Numbered from the stretch's first letter, positions 6,403 through 15,734 are shown. The stretch is 64,000 nt of DNA from Trichlorobacter ammonificans (GCF_933509905.1 NZ_OW150024.1:124001-188000); one strand, 5' to 3'. Notes: a model not told the origin generated them from the sequence alone. Numbers and translations: made by a program.

Positions 6403-7290
6403 TCAGAAGCGCGCTACCCTGTCAATTCGCTTGTCCGCGGCGCACAGCCCCCGCACCATACAGCGGATGCAGGATGCGCCGGGGGAACCGGTGCACCCTT
6501 CCGAGATACCCAGATGACAGAGGGAGAAATCGTACTTGACCGGATCGTCGGGATCGAGGCGGCGCAGGTTGTCGGTGATCTGGCAGGCCATGCGCCAGTC
6601 CGGGGTGCGGCGATCGCTCAGTCCCAGCAGTTGGCCGATCCGTTCGATATGCCGGTCCACCGGGATGATCAGTTGACGGGGGTGCACGCCGTGCCAGAGC
6701 CCCAGGTCGATGCCGTCTGCCGGGCGTACCAGCCAGCGCAGCAGCATGCAGAGCCGTTTGCAGGCGCTGCCGGAGGCCGGCGAGGGGAACAGGAAGCGAT
6801 AGGAGGCCCGTTGCGGCAGCCCCTGTTCCCCGAACACCGGGCTGTAGTCGAGGGCCAGGACGGCGTCGGCGAAGCCGATCAGCCCCGCCTCCACCGTGGG
6901 AGCCTGCCGGTCGTGAAATCGCAGGAAAAAGGCTTCGATGGTGCCTGCCTGGTGCCGTATTTGCCGGATGGCCCAGAGCAGGGCCGCCAAGTCGCGGCCG
7001 TCGTTGAAGCGGTGCTTGAAACCGGCAAAGGTTTCGGCCGCCAGTCGTGGATCGAGCCGCTCCAGGTAACGCCGGGGGGAAGGCCCCAGCTCGCCGAAGA
7101 TCCGCTCCAGGCTGCCGCGGATCACCCCGACCGCGCCGTAGGCGAAGCAGGAAGCGAGTAGCGCGGCAATCTCCCGGTCCTCGCGGTGCTGGTAGCGATG
7201 GCAGAAGGCGAGGGGGTCGTTGGCCAGGTGCTGCTGCGAGCGGCTTCGGTACAACGTCTCCAGAGCCGCTTTGAGATGGGCCGGTGTCAC
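6403..7290 (-). CDS. TIGR02757 family protein with a C-terminal Cys cluster like the EndoIII iron-sulfur loop
   Basis: A 295-residue protein matching family TIGR02757, of unproven function, with an N-terminal helical domain (YRSRSQQHLANDPLAFCHRY; REIAALLASCFAYGAVGVI). The C-terminus holds C-x7-C-x2-C-x5-C (GCTGSPGASCIRCMVRGLC), very close to the C-x6-C-x2-C-x5-C loop that holds a 4Fe-4S cluster in endonuclease III. The preceding segment WRMACQITDNLRRLDPDDPV also resembles the helical end of HhH DNA glycosylases. A DNA-base enzyme is possible but is my inference. It starts at a GTG overlapping the galT stop (GTGA), with GGAGG 10 bases upstream, so it is coupled to galT. Confidence 0.8.
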   Translation of the reverse strand: MTPAHLKAALETLYRSRSQQHLANDPLAFCHRYQHREDREIAALLASCFAYGAVGVIRGSLERIFGELGPSPRRYLERLDPRLAAETFAGFKHRFNDGRDLAALLWAIRQIRHQAGTIEAFFLRFHDRQAPTVEAGLIGFADAVLALDYSPVFGEQGLPQRASYRFLFPSPASGSACKRLCMLLRWLVRPADGIDLGLWHGVHPRQLIIPVDRHIERIGQLLGLSDRRTPDWRMACQITDNLRRLDPDDPVKYDFSLCHLGISEGCTGSPGASCIRCMVRGLCAADKRIDRVARF

Positions 7291-8315
7291 GGAATTTCCA
7301 CCTCCCGCAGAAAGCGGGCAGCATCCTCCGGCGAGGTGGGGTTGATGTAGAAGCCGGTGCCCCACTCGAAACCGGCGATGGAGGTGAGCCGCGGCACCAG
7401 TTCGATATGCCAGTGGTAGTCGTACTCCAGGGAGGACCAGAGCGACGGCTTGCCGGGACGGCGGTGCATGGGGGGCGAGGTGTGCAGGATGAAGTTGTAG
7501 GGGGCGTCTTTCAGCACGATCTTGATGCGCAGCAGCATATCCCGGAGCGCCACCGCCAGTTCGGCCAGTTGGGCGTCGTTCATCAGGGCAAAGTCGTGGG
7601 CGTGTCGCTTGGGGTAGAGGCGCAGCTCAAAGGGGAAGCTGGCCGCATAGGGGGCCAGGGTGACGAAGTTGGCGAACTCCCGTACCACCCTGCTCCCCTC
7701 CTTCAGTTCAAAGGCGATCACGTCGCAGAACAGGCAGCGCTCCTTGGCGGCGTAGTGATTGCGGCAGACCTTCAGTTCCGTGGCCGCAACCGGCGGCAGG
7801 AGCGGCACCGCGATCAACTGGCTGTGGGAGTGGGCGAGCGTAGCCCCGGCCCGGGCGCCGTGGTTCTTGAACAGAATCATGTAGCGGAAGCGAAAATCGC
7901 GGCGCAGGTCAAGGATGCGGGTGCGCCAGGCGATCAGCACGTCGGTGATCTCGTTGGGGGAGAGGTCGGCCAGGGATTTGTCGTGGTCCGGGGTCTCGAT
8001 GATCACTTCGTGGGCACCGATGCCGTTCATCAGGTCATAGGGACCGTAACCGCGATTCTCCAGTTCCCCCTCGATCCGCAATGCCGGATATTTGTTGGGG
8101 ATTACCCGCACCTTCCAGTTGGCGGCGTTGGGCAGCCCGCTCCCCCGGATGGCAAAGATCTCCGGCGGCGTCTTGTCCTCGTTGCCGTAGCAGAACGGGC
8201 AGGCGGTCACCGGTAACGGCACCGGTTCGGCGTGGAAATCACGGGGACGGCGTCCCCGCTCGGTGGCGATGATGACCCAGCAGAGCTTCAAGGGGTCCCA
8301 GCGTAGTTCTGACAT
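7287..8315 (-). CDS. galT: Galactose-1-phosphate uridylyltransferase
   Basis: Exchanges galactose-1-phosphate with UDP-glucose in the Leloir pathway. The 342-residue product has the zinc pair Cys39/Cys42 (CPFC), a nucleotide loop (VIPNKYPAL) and the HIT-superfamily active site AHSHSQ at 161-166, with His164 as the expected uridylylated nucleophile; E. coli GalT has HPHGQ, so this is a slight variant. Start ATG at 8315 with GGGAG upstream. It stands next to a GH57 gene and in the same direction as galE 12 kb upstream. It may serve storage-glucan metabolism or supply of UDP-galactose for the glycan island. GalT-like nucleotidyltransferases with other sugar-phosphate preferences exist, so exact substrate is not proven. 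Confidence 0.88.
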   Translation of the reverse strand: MSELRWDPLKLCWVIIATERGRRPRDFHAEPVPLPVTACPFCYGNEDKTPPEIFAIRGSGLPNAANWKVRVIPNKYPALRIEGELENRGYGPYDLMNGIGAHEVIIETPDHDKSLADLSPNEITDVLIAWRTRILDLRRDFRFRYMILFKNHGARAGATLAHSHSQLIAVPLLPPVAATELKVCRNHYAAKERCLFCDVIAFELKEGSRVVREFANFVTLAPYAASFPFELRLYPKRHAHDFALMNDAQLAELAVALRDMLLRIKIVLKDAPYNFILHTSPPMHRRPGKPSLWSSLEYDYHWHIELVPRLTSIAGFEWGTGFYINPTSPEDAARFLREVEIP

Positions 8316-8336
8316 ACCGTTCACTCCCGTCTGGCA

Positions 8337-8458
8337 GGTTGCCGAAAACCAGCCGTCTCGCCGCCGCCCTCGAACGTCCCCCTTTGTGCGGCGTAGCACT
8401 GCTCGGCCGCCGCGGGGCTCGTCTCACGGGTGCGACGATCTGGCTATTGTTGAGCAAC
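8337..8458 (+). repeat. Dispersed intergenic repeat, copy A (degenerate)
   Basis: About 120 bases between galT and the GH57 gene that align almost end to end with 59657-59776. Shared blocks include GGTTGC at the left edge, CTCGCCGCCG, TGTGCGGCGTAGC, GGGTGCGACGATCTGGCT and TTGAGCAAC at the right edge. The central palindrome is damaged on its right arm (GCTCGGCCGCCGCGGGG), so this copy is older than copy B. No open reading frame of substance. Confidence 0.85.
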
Positions 8459-8491
8459 TGCGGTTTTTTAACAACCGGCACAAGACCGCTT

Positions 8492-10681
8492 CTAGATCAG
8501 CCAGTCGTCGGCTTCCAGCTCCGGCCCCACGTACTCCAGCATCAACGGTGCGTCGCTGGGCCAGCGGCCGATCTCCTCGTTGTCCCTGGTCAGGGTGATG
8601 CTGACGAACAGCTTGGCGCCGGGGATCAGGTTGAGGCCGGCCAGGGGAAGCGCCACCTCGGCGGTACGCCGGATGGCCCAGCGGCAGCAGGTGTTGGTGG
8701 GCACCCAGCTGCCTGCCTCCTTGGTAAGCAGCATCCCCTCGCGACAGTCCCGCTGCATCGGCAGGCGGTATTCCCGGTCGGAGATCAGGTGCAGGGCCAG
8801 GATATCCATCTCCTTGAGCAACCGGGCCAGATCCTGGATGCCGTCGATCCGGCAGAAGAGGTGCTCCCGGTTGTAGCCCCAGTAAAAGCCCTGCAGCATC
8901 CGGTCCGAAGAGTGCATGGCCGACCCCTGGCGGGTCAGATCGAACAGCCCGGCGGCCAGCCACTCGAAATAATCCCCCACCAGTCCGTTGACCTCCGGTT
9001 CGATGAAGGCCGCCGGCTCCCGCACCAGGCCGGCGGGACTCTTCTTCTTGATCGGCTCCAGCAGTTCCCGGGGAGGGTCGAGTTCCAGGGAGCGGTACAG
9101 GTTGGTGAGGTGCCGCCGGAACAGGTAGTCGAAGCGGTCGCTGTGGGGGGAGAAGTGATCGTCGCCGAACCACCAGAACCAGTCGCTCCCCTCGGCGGCG
9201 TAGAGGGAGGTGCAGAGCAGCCGGGCCTGGGGGTCGCCGTTCTCCCCGGCGTGGGCCAGCAACTCCGCCGCCCGGGGATGGTGCTGCTCAAGGGCCAGGC
9301 GGGCACGGGCCAGCTGGTCCCAGGCCAGATTTTCCTCCGGATGGCCGATCCAGATGCCGTAGGTGGCGTTGATCCAGGAGCCGGGATGGATATGGTGCAG
9401 CCGCGCCGCGGGGCGGACCAGCGACAGTGCCTCGCTGCAGGTGGTGAGCTGCAGGTCTCCGGCTTCGGCAATACCGGTATAGAGCGTGGAGAGGAATTCG
9501 TAGCCATTGTCGGGATAAAATTCCCAGGCGTTCTCGCCATCCAGGATGATCGGCACCACGCCGTCGTCCCCTCCCAGGTGACGGTGTATCTGGCGCAGGC
9601 GCCCGGTGAAATCGGCCGCGGCCCGCCGAGCGTCCCACTGGCTGTAGGTGAAGCCGATCAGGTCGGAAAGCTGGTGATCGCGGAAAAAGATGCCCAGCTC
9701 TCCCTGCGGTGCGGCAAAGGTCCAGGGGCGGTACAGCTTTTCCTTGTGGTTGCCCAGGCCGCCGTCCAGGGAGCGGGCCAGCACCTCTTCGTCGGTGGCT
9801 GCCCAGGAGAGACCGCACTCGGCGATGATCGCCAGCGCCTCGTCGCTGACCGAGCCTTCCGAGGGCCACATCCCGTGCGGCTCAATGCCGAGGACGTCCT
9901 TGAAGTAGCGCACGCCCCGCCTGATCTGGGCCCGGGCATCCTCGGGGTGGCGGAACCGTTCCTGGGGGAGCGTGACGCGAGGCATGGCCTCCTGGGCGAT
10001 GCGGTTGTCGCAGAGTAGGGGGAGGATCGGGTGATAGTAGGGGGTGACGGACAGTTCCACCTGTCCGGAGCGGTGCAGTGCCTGGTACAGCGGGATGATC
10101 CGGTTCAGCACCTCCCGCTGGGTGGCGAACAGCAGGTCCCGGTCGCGGGCGGTATAGCCGCTCCCCTTGGCCAGCAACTCCCTGAATTCGGGAAAGCGGC
10201 GGCGGGCTGCCTCGCCGGTCCAGGCCAGGAAAAAGCAGACCTGCAGGTCCAGCAGGTCCTGGTTGCTGAAGTGTCGTACCCGCTCCCGGGCGCTGCCCGG
10301 CTTCCCCTCACCGGCCATGTAGAGCAGTTCAAGGTAGCGGCGGTGGGGTTCGATCATCCGCTGCCGGTTGGCGGAGAAGAAGTTTTCCAGCAGAAAAACC
10401 CGGTCCTCCTCGGTCATGTCCGCCGGGTTCATGGCCCCCTTGATCAGGAACGGGTCCACCGCCTGTCCCGTGGCGTAGTCGAGGAGCTGCTCCAGCAGTG
10501 ACGGCACCAGGTTGAACACCGCCCGCGCACCCGGCGTATCCTCCACGATGGCCGGCATGTCGAAGTAGTCCTTGACGCCGTGGAGGTAGGTCCAGGGCAG
10601 GACGTACTCGTTCTTCACCGGGTCCTTGTAGTAGGGCTGGTGCATGTGCCAGAGAAAGATGACGTTCAGGGGCGCGGACAT
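8492..10681 (-). CDS. Glycoside hydrolase family 57 protein
   Basis: A 729-residue alpha-glucan enzyme. The GH57 catalytic barrel begins directly at the N-terminus (VIFLWHMHQPYY, family motif 1 with the HxHQP sequence). The nucleophile is Glu275 in GMWPSEGSVS, the acid/base Asp381 in ILDGENAWEFYP, and DWFWWFGDDH near residue 475 is another typical motif. A C-terminal domain of about 200 residues follows. GH57 includes amylases, amylopullulanases, 4-alpha-glucanotransferases and branching enzymes, and I cannot choose among them. No signal peptide, so probably intracellular glycogen turnover. TGAGG precedes the ATG by 5 bases. It lies 86 bases downstream of the large glycosyltransferase gene. 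Confidence 0.9.
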   Translation of the reverse strand: MSAPLNVIFLWHMHQPYYKDPVKNEYVLPWTYLHGVKDYFDMPAIVEDTPGARAVFNLVPSLLEQLLDYATGQAVDPFLIKGAMNPADMTEEDRVFLLENFFSANRQRMIEPHRRYLELLYMAGEGKPGSARERVRHFSNQDLLDLQVCFFLAWTGEAARRRFPEFRELLAKGSGYTARDRDLLFATQREVLNRIIPLYQALHRSGQVELSVTPYYHPILPLLCDNRIAQEAMPRVTLPQERFRHPEDARAQIRRGVRYFKDVLGIEPHGMWPSEGSVSDEALAIIAECGLSWAATDEEVLARSLDGGLGNHKEKLYRPWTFAAPQGELGIFFRDHQLSDLIGFTYSQWDARRAAADFTGRLRQIHRHLGGDDGVVPIILDGENAWEFYPDNGYEFLSTLYTGIAEAGDLQLTTCSEALSLVRPAARLHHIHPGSWINATYGIWIGHPEENLAWDQLARARLALEQHHPRAAELLAHAGENGDPQARLLCTSLYAAEGSDWFWWFGDDHFSPHSDRFDYLFRRHLTNLYRSLELDPPRELLEPIKKKSPAGLVREPAAFIEPEVNGLVGDYFEWLAAGLFDLTRQGSAMHSSDRMLQGFYWGYNREHLFCRIDGIQDLARLLKEMDILALHLISDREYRLPMQRDCREGMLLTKEAGSWVPTNTCCRWAIRRTAEVALPLAGLNLIPGAKLFVSITLTRDNEEIGRWPSDAPLMLEYVGPELEADDWLI

Positions 10682-10767
10682 GGATGCCTCACAGCGGTGG
10701 CGGTATCGTCGGCAAGTGTACCACGATCCCGCGGATTTTTCTGTGCCTGAATCGGCGGCTCACCGGT

Positions 10768-13700
10768 TCATCCCGACTGCCGTTGCAGGAAGGCGAGAGT
10801 CTCCTGGCTGCAGAAGCCGCCCTGCGCCGTGGTTTCCACCAGCCGGCGGGCAGCCTCCCGCTGTCCCCCCTGCATCAGTTTGACCGCCACTTCATGGATG
10901 AAGCCGCTGAATTCGATGGCGTTGTTGCGCAGGGCCGTCAACTGGTGCCGCGCCGCCTCCCCTTCGCCGTCGGCGGCCAGCAGCAACGCCTCCAGCAGCG
11001 GCAGAGTGGGATAGTCGGGGTTGGCCGGCAGGAAGTCGGCGACCAGCTGCCGCGCCGCCGCGAAATCACCCAGCGCCGCTTCGCAGATGGCGGTGTTGAC
11101 CGCCGCCTCCCGGTAGTTGGGACGCAGGGCCATGGCCCGGCGGCCGGCGTCCCGTCCCTCGCGGAACAGTCCTTTCTGCAGGCAGGCATGACCCAGGTTG
11201 AACCAGGCCAGGTAGGAGCCGGGATCGAGCTGCAGCGCCCGCTGCCACAGCTCGATCGCTTCGTCGTAGCGCCCTACCCCGCCGGCTTGGATGGCCAGTT
11301 CCACCAGGGCGTGGGGCGCACCGCCGCTCTCCGCGAACTTCCGCTTGCCCAGCTCGTAGTAATACTCCTTCTTGCGCTGCTGGCGGCTGTCGTCCAGGTA
11401 GCCGTAGTGGTGTACCACGACAGGGCAGTCCGGCATGGCGATTCCCAGCCGCTCAAGGCTGGGTTCCACCATTTCGTGGATCGGGTTCTCGAAGCGGATC
11501 TGCGGGTGGCGGGGGAAGAGGCGTACCTTGTCGCTGGGCATCCAGCCCCGTCCCGCCTCCTCCTGCGGGTATTCGCCCCGGTTGGCCTGCCAGTTCTCCA
11601 CATCGACCCGGTTGGTGTAGTTGCGGGTGGTGATGGTGTAGGCCACCGGCTTCCCGGCTGAAGCGGTGATCAGATCGCGGAACGGGGCATAGTCCAGGGG
11701 AGAGATCACCTCGTCGGCATCCAGCGAGAGAATCCAGGAGCTGGCCACCGGTTCCAGGGCGTGGTTACGGGCGGCGGCATAGTCGCCGCTCCAGGGCAGC
11801 TCCAGCACCCGGGCGCCGAACAGGGCGGCGATAGCGCGGGTGCGGTCGGTGGAGCCGGTGTCCACCACGACGATCTCGTCAACCAGCGGCGTGACGCTGG
11901 CCAGGCAGCGGGCGAGACTTTTTTCCTCGTCCTTGACGATCATGCAGAGGGCCACGCTGGTTCCCTGCTGCAGCCGCTCCGGGGAAGGGTGCCGCAGTCC
12001 CAGGCGGGAACGGACCGCCAAGGCCGCCTCCAGGAAACCGTCCGGCTGGGGGCCGGCGGCGATCAGCCCCTCAATGGCGGCCATGGCTTCGTTGTCCCGC
12101 TCCAACCGCAGCAGCAGATCGATATGCAGGCTGGTGAGTGAGGCCAGGTCGGGATAGCAGTGACGCAGTTCGCGGAAGATCCGTTCGCCGCGCTGCAGCT
12201 CTTCGGGTGTCTGCAGCAGGGCGTGGTAGCGGCTCAAGGCCCCCTGTTCGCCACCGCTGCAGACCGCGGCCTGTTCCCGGAGCCGCAGGGCCCTCTGCCG
12301 GTCCTCGTCCCGCAGCGCCAGCCCGGCCAGCCCCTCCAGGGCACCGGAACAGGTCGGGGAGCGGTCAAGGGCCTGGCGGAAGGCAAGGGCTGCTTCTTCC
12401 CGGTTTTCCAGGGAGGCGAGCAGCAGACCGCGCACCATCTGCCGTTCCGTCGCATCGACGCCTTCGGTCCGCTCAAATTCCGCAGCCGCCTCGGGCAGCC
12501 GTTCCAGCCCCAGCAGTGCCCGGACCAGCAGGAGCGACGTCCGGTCGCCCGGGGGAGCTTCCCGCAGCACATCCAGCGCCTCCTGCGGCATGGCGGCATC
12601 CAGGAAGATTTCAGCCAGGGTATGGTAAAAGCGAGGCTCTTCCGGCAGTTGACCGATCCCTTCCTGCAGCAGCAGTTCAACGGCCTGGTTGGTCTCTCCC
12701 TTGCGGCAGAGTTCGCCAGACTTTTCCAGTGTTTTCAGGCAGATGATCCGGGCCGCCTCCTCCCGCTCCACCACCGGCTGGCTCCATTTGCGCGTGAAGA
12801 TCGCCTGGTTCTTCAGCATCGCCTCCCGGTAGTCCAGCCGGTTGCCGGCAAAGGTGGCGCTCCCTTCGTGGTGGATGAAGACGTCGCCGACAATCAGATT
12901 ACGATAGCCGGCCAGGGCGGCCCGCAGGCAGAAATCGTCGTCTTCGAAATTGCCGGAGCCGAACTGCTCGTCCAGAAGGCCGATACGATCCACGAGTGAG
13001 CGGTGGAAGAGCATGCAGAACCCGACGACCCGGCGGGACGGAATCCACCAGTGGCGATGTGCTTCCCGAAAGCGCAGGGCAAAGGCGTCGAGGCTCTCCT
13101 GGTCGCGGTAGTCGCACCACGGCCACTGCTGGATACCGCTGGCACTGTTGGTCATGGGGCCCACAATACCGACCGTCGGGTCGGCAAGCGGTTCAAGCAG
13201 TCCTGCCAGCCAGCCGGGGGTGACCACGACATCGTTATTCAGGAGCAGCAGGCAGTCGCCCCGGGCCGCCTGCATTCCCTGGTTGCAACCGGCGGCAAAG
13301 CCACGGTTCTGTGCGTTCTCGATCAGCCGGATGGTGGGCTGTTGCTGCAGACGTTCGCGCAGCCACTCGCGGCTGCCGTCGCCGGAGCCGTTGTCCACCA
13401 CGATGATCTCGTGGGGCTCGGGGGTGTGGCGACGGATGCTTTCCAGGCAGGCCTGGGTCACGTCCAGGCGGTTGTAGGTCAGGATGATGATGGAAACCAG
13501 CGGCATAGCTCCTCCTTGTCGTCCCGCTCGCAGCACGGCCGCGATCGTTTCGCGGGACACCTGCTCGCCCAGAGCGTCGGGGGGGGAGACACCATCGATG
13601 GCGGTATGGTCGAGCAGGTCAGCCTTTGGTACGCCCCCCCATTTAGCGAAAAAACGGTCGCGGTTGCACCGGAACTTGTCGCGCAACCGGAGCAGTTCCT

Positions 13701-14529
13701 GCTCCATGGCGTCGAAAATCCCCCTGGTATCCCGGGCAAGGGCCAGGTCCTCCGGGGTGACGGTGCCGCGGACGAACGCCTCGTCCAGACGCGCGAGGCG
13801 GTTTTTATCCGGCAGATGCTGCTCAAGCTCACGCATCCGCTCGTTCAGGGTCTGGTTCTGGTGGTGAATCAGGCAGCTTTCGGCACAGTAACGGATACGC
13901 CGGCCCAGACGGCGGTAGGCGTAGCAGAGGTCGTCATCCTCCCAGCCGTTCTCAAAGCTTTCGTCGAAGCCGCCCAGGTGACGGAATTCGGCGGCCCGCA
14001 CCAGGATGCAGGCGCCGGTCACGGTCTGGAAGTCGCGGCTTCTCAATACCGCCGGATGGTCGTGGGGAAAGCGGTAGTAGAGGTGGTAGGGCTGGGCGTC
14101 GGGAGCGGTCACGTCGGCCCAGACCTTGCCGCAGTGTTGCACGGTGCGGTCCGGAAAGAGCAGGCGGGGGGCCACGAGGCCGATGGCCGGATCGCCGGCA
14201 ATGGCCCGGTAGAGCGGTTCCCACCAGCCGGGAAGTGCCTCGGTATCGTTGTTCAACAGCAACAGCAGCTCACCGCGGGCTTCGGCAGCACCGCGGTTAC
14301 AGGCCCGCGCAAAGCGGTGCGGCGGCGGGTTCTCCACCAGCCTGACCGGCAACGATCCCTCAAAAGCAGCCACCACTGCCGGGGTGTCGTCAGTGGAGCC
14401 GTCATCGACAACGATGATTTCAAAGGGAACGGACGGAGGATGCTGCCGCAGCGATTCCAGGCAGGCGCGGGTGCAGCCGGACTGGTTGTGGACGGGAATG
14501 ACGATGGAAAGCAGCGGGGACTGGTTCAT
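10768..14529 (-). CDS. Three-domain family 2 glycosyltransferase with TPR repeats
   Basis: A 1253-residue cytoplasmic protein. Glycosyltransferase (GT-A, GT2) domain 1 spans about residues 7-240 (LLSIVIPVHNQ, DDGSTDDT, NNDTEALPG). Domain 2 begins at 342 (MPLVSIIILTYNRLDVTQA, NNDVVVTPG). TPR repeats follow from about 600 to 830. Domain 3 begins near 855 and is of the CMIVKDEE type, with SLDADEVISP as its metal motif. TPRs return at about 1090-1200. Three active sites in one chain suggest that it adds several sugars in series, or makes a repeating unit. Start ATG at 14529, since upstream in-frame sequence overlaps a terminator hairpin and the GT fold begins at residue 7. The acceptor and donor sugars cannot be read from sequence. 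Confidence 0.88.
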   Translation of the reverse strand: MNQSPLLSIVIPVHNQSGCTRACLESLRQHPPSVPFEIIVVDDGSTDDTPAVVAAFEGSLPVRLVENPPPHRFARACNRGAAEARGELLLLLNNDTEALPGWWEPLYRAIAGDPAIGLVAPRLLFPDRTVQHCGKVWADVTAPDAQPYHLYYRFPHDHPAVLRSRDFQTVTGACILVRAAEFRHLGGFDESFENGWEDDDLCYAYRRLGRRIRYCAESCLIHHQNQTLNERMRELEQHLPDKNRLARLDEAFVRGTVTPEDLALARDTRGIFDAMEQELLRLRDKFRCNRDRFFAKWGGVPKADLLDHTAIDGVSPPDALGEQVSRETIAAVLRAGRQGGAMPLVSIIILTYNRLDVTQACLESIRRHTPEPHEIIVVDNGSGDGSREWLRERLQQQPTIRLIENAQNRGFAAGCNQGMQAARGDCLLLLNNDVVVTPGWLAGLLEPLADPTVGIVGPMTNSASGIQQWPWCDYRDQESLDAFALRFREAHRHWWIPSRRVVGFCMLFHRSLVDRIGLLDEQFGSGNFEDDDFCLRAALAGYRNLIVGDVFIHHEGSATFAGNRLDYREAMLKNQAIFTRKWSQPVVEREEAARIICLKTLEKSGELCRKGETNQAVELLLQEGIGQLPEEPRFYHTLAEIFLDAAMPQEALDVLREAPPGDRTSLLLVRALLGLERLPEAAAEFERTEGVDATERQMVRGLLLASLENREEAALAFRQALDRSPTCSGALEGLAGLALRDEDRQRALRLREQAAVCSGGEQGALSRYHALLQTPEELQRGERIFRELRHCYPDLASLTSLHIDLLLRLERDNEAMAAIEGLIAAGPQPDGFLEAALAVRSRLGLRHPSPERLQQGTSVALCMIVKDEEKSLARCLASVTPLVDEIVVVDTGSTDRTRAIAALFGARVLELPWSGDYAAARNHALEPVASSWILSLDADEVISPLDYAPFRDLITASAGKPVAYTITTRNYTNRVDVENWQANRGEYPQEEAGRGWMPSDKVRLFPRHPQIRFENPIHEMVEPSLERLGIAMPDCPVVVHHYGYLDDSRQQRKKEYYYELGKRKFAESGGAPHALVELAIQAGGVGRYDEAIELWQRALQLDPGSYLAWFNLGHACLQKGLFREGRDAGRRAMALRPNYREAAVNTAICEAALGDFAAARQLVADFLPANPDYPTLPLLEALLLAADGEGEAARHQLTALRNNAIEFSGFIHEVAVKLMQGGQREAARRLVETTAQGGFCSQETLAFLQRQSG

Positions 14530-14538
14530 GGATACCTG

Positions 14539-14564
14539 AAAAAGGGGAGGAGGGACTCCTCCCC
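14539..14564 (-). terminator. Rho-independent terminator or attenuator before the large glycosyltransferase
   Basis: On the minus strand GGGGAGGAG (14564-14556), loop TCC, CTCCTCCCC (14552-14544), then TTTTT (14543-14539). It follows the TPR gene by 15 bases and ends only 9 bases before the ATG of the next gene. It could therefore either end the upstream operon or reduce expression of the gene below it. Confidence 0.8.
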
Positions 14565-14579
14565 CTGCTTGGGGAAGAA

Positions 14580-15734
14580 TTACAGCTCCGCCAGGAACTG
14601 GCGGGCGTCCGCGTTCCAAGGCTCGAAGTCAAGGACCCGGCTGATGAAGACCCGGGCCTGCTCTTTCAGGTTGTTGTTGTTGGAGATGATCGCCAGGGCG
14701 GTCAACACCTCCACGTCGGTGGGGTACTCCTTCACCAGCCGGGTGTAAATGGCGATCGCCTCATCGGTCCTGCCGCAGAGGCTGTAGTAGAGGGCGGCCA
14801 GGTTTTTGGCGAACAGCGGGTTGTCCGGGGCTTGGCGCACCGCCAGCTCATGGTGGTTCACGGCCAGGTCCAGCCTGCCGGCGTTGGTGTAGAGGATTCC
14901 CAGGTCGTTGTGGGCCAGGGGGGAGACCGGCGTCTCGGCTACCAGTTGTTCCAGCAGGGTGACGGCCCGGTCGGCATCGCCGTTTGCCACGGCGGTCTGG
15001 GCCTCGCGGTAGCGCTGTTCAGCACTCATGCCCGCTGTCGGTTGTGCCGGAGAAGCCGGCCGCACTACCGCCTCTGCTGTGGCGATGGTGGAGCGGAGGC
15101 GGGCCAGGATGTCGTCCAGCGGCGAGCCGGCCGGTGCCGCCGTTGCGGCAGGGGGAGCCACCGGCTGAACCGGTGCCGCCTGTACGGGAGGCGGTACCGG
15201 TGGGGCGGCCGGACGTACCGGCTGGGCTGAGAATTCAGCCGCCGGAATGGCGCCTTCCAGCTGGCGCAGGGCCACTGATGCGTCGCGATTGCCCGGCTCC
15301 AGTTCCAGTACCCGGCGGAAGAAGGTGCGGGCTTCCTGCTCGCGGCCGATCTTCCCGCTGATGGTGCCCAGCAGGGCCAGCAGATCGGTATCGTCCGGAT
15401 GGCTCTTCAGCAGCTCGGTCAGCATCAGGATGGCGTCGTCGGTCCAGCCCAGCTCCACGAAGTAGAATTCGGCCAGATTCTTGACGATGACCGGCGTGGC
15501 CGGCTGCAGGCGGTTGGCTTTCTCATAGCAGGCCAGGGCCAGCAGTTTCTCGCCGGTCTGCGCATAGAGCACTCCCAGATCGTTGCAGGCCAGGGCCAGG
15601 TCCGGGTACATTTTGAGGAAGGTGCGAATCTCCAGAATCGCCATGCGGGGATCGTCCTTCTCCATGGTGAGCTGCAGGCGACGATAGGCATTCTGGGCTT
15701 CGTAGCTGGCTGCGGGCACGACAAACGAATTCAT
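14580..15734 (-). CDS. TPR-repeat protein
   Basis: A 384-residue soluble protein with two blocks of tetratricopeptide repeats, about residues 10-160 and 235-384, joined by a Pro/Ala linker at about 168-215 (QPVRPAAPPVPPPVQAAPVQ). The repeats are of the type NDLGxLYxxxGxxxLAxxxxE (ACNDLGVLYAQTGEKLLAL and AHNDLGILYTNAGRLDLAV). No enzymatic domain and no signal peptide. TPR proteins hold complexes together; here it sits between glycosyltransferase genes that carry TPRs themselves, so a scaffold for the glycan enzymes is a reasonable inference. The ATG has GGAGG 6 bases upstream. A terminator follows. Confidence 0.8.
   Translation of the reverse strand: MNSFVVPAASYEAQNAYRRLQLTMEKDDPRMAILEIRTFLKMYPDLALACNDLGVLYAQTGEKLLALACYEKANRLQPATPVIVKNLAEFYFVELGWTDDAILMLTELLKSHPDDTDLLALLGTISGKIGREQEARTFFRRVLELEPGNRDASVALRQLEGAIPAAEFSAQPVRPAAPPVPPPVQAAPVQPVAPPAATAAPAGSPLDDILARLRSTIATAEAVVRPASPAQPTAGMSAEQRYREAQTAVANGDADRAVTLLEQLVAETPVSPLAHNDLGILYTNAGRLDLAVNHHELAVRQAPDNPLFAKNLAALYYSLCGRTDEAIAIYTRLVKEYPTDVEVLTALAIISNNNNLKEQARVFISRVLDFEPWNADARQFLAEL

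Noticed and set aside
8339-10018. A 559-codon plus-strand frame opposite the GH57 gene
   Set aside because: It is the complement of conserved GH57 codons and begins inside the dispersed repeat; no ribosome-binding site or recognisable domain.
13003-14748. A 581-codon plus-strand frame opposite the large glycosyltransferase
   Set aside because: It runs through the antisense of conserved GT2 motifs and a terminator hairpin; low-complexity Gly/Val/Gln composition typical of antisense frames.
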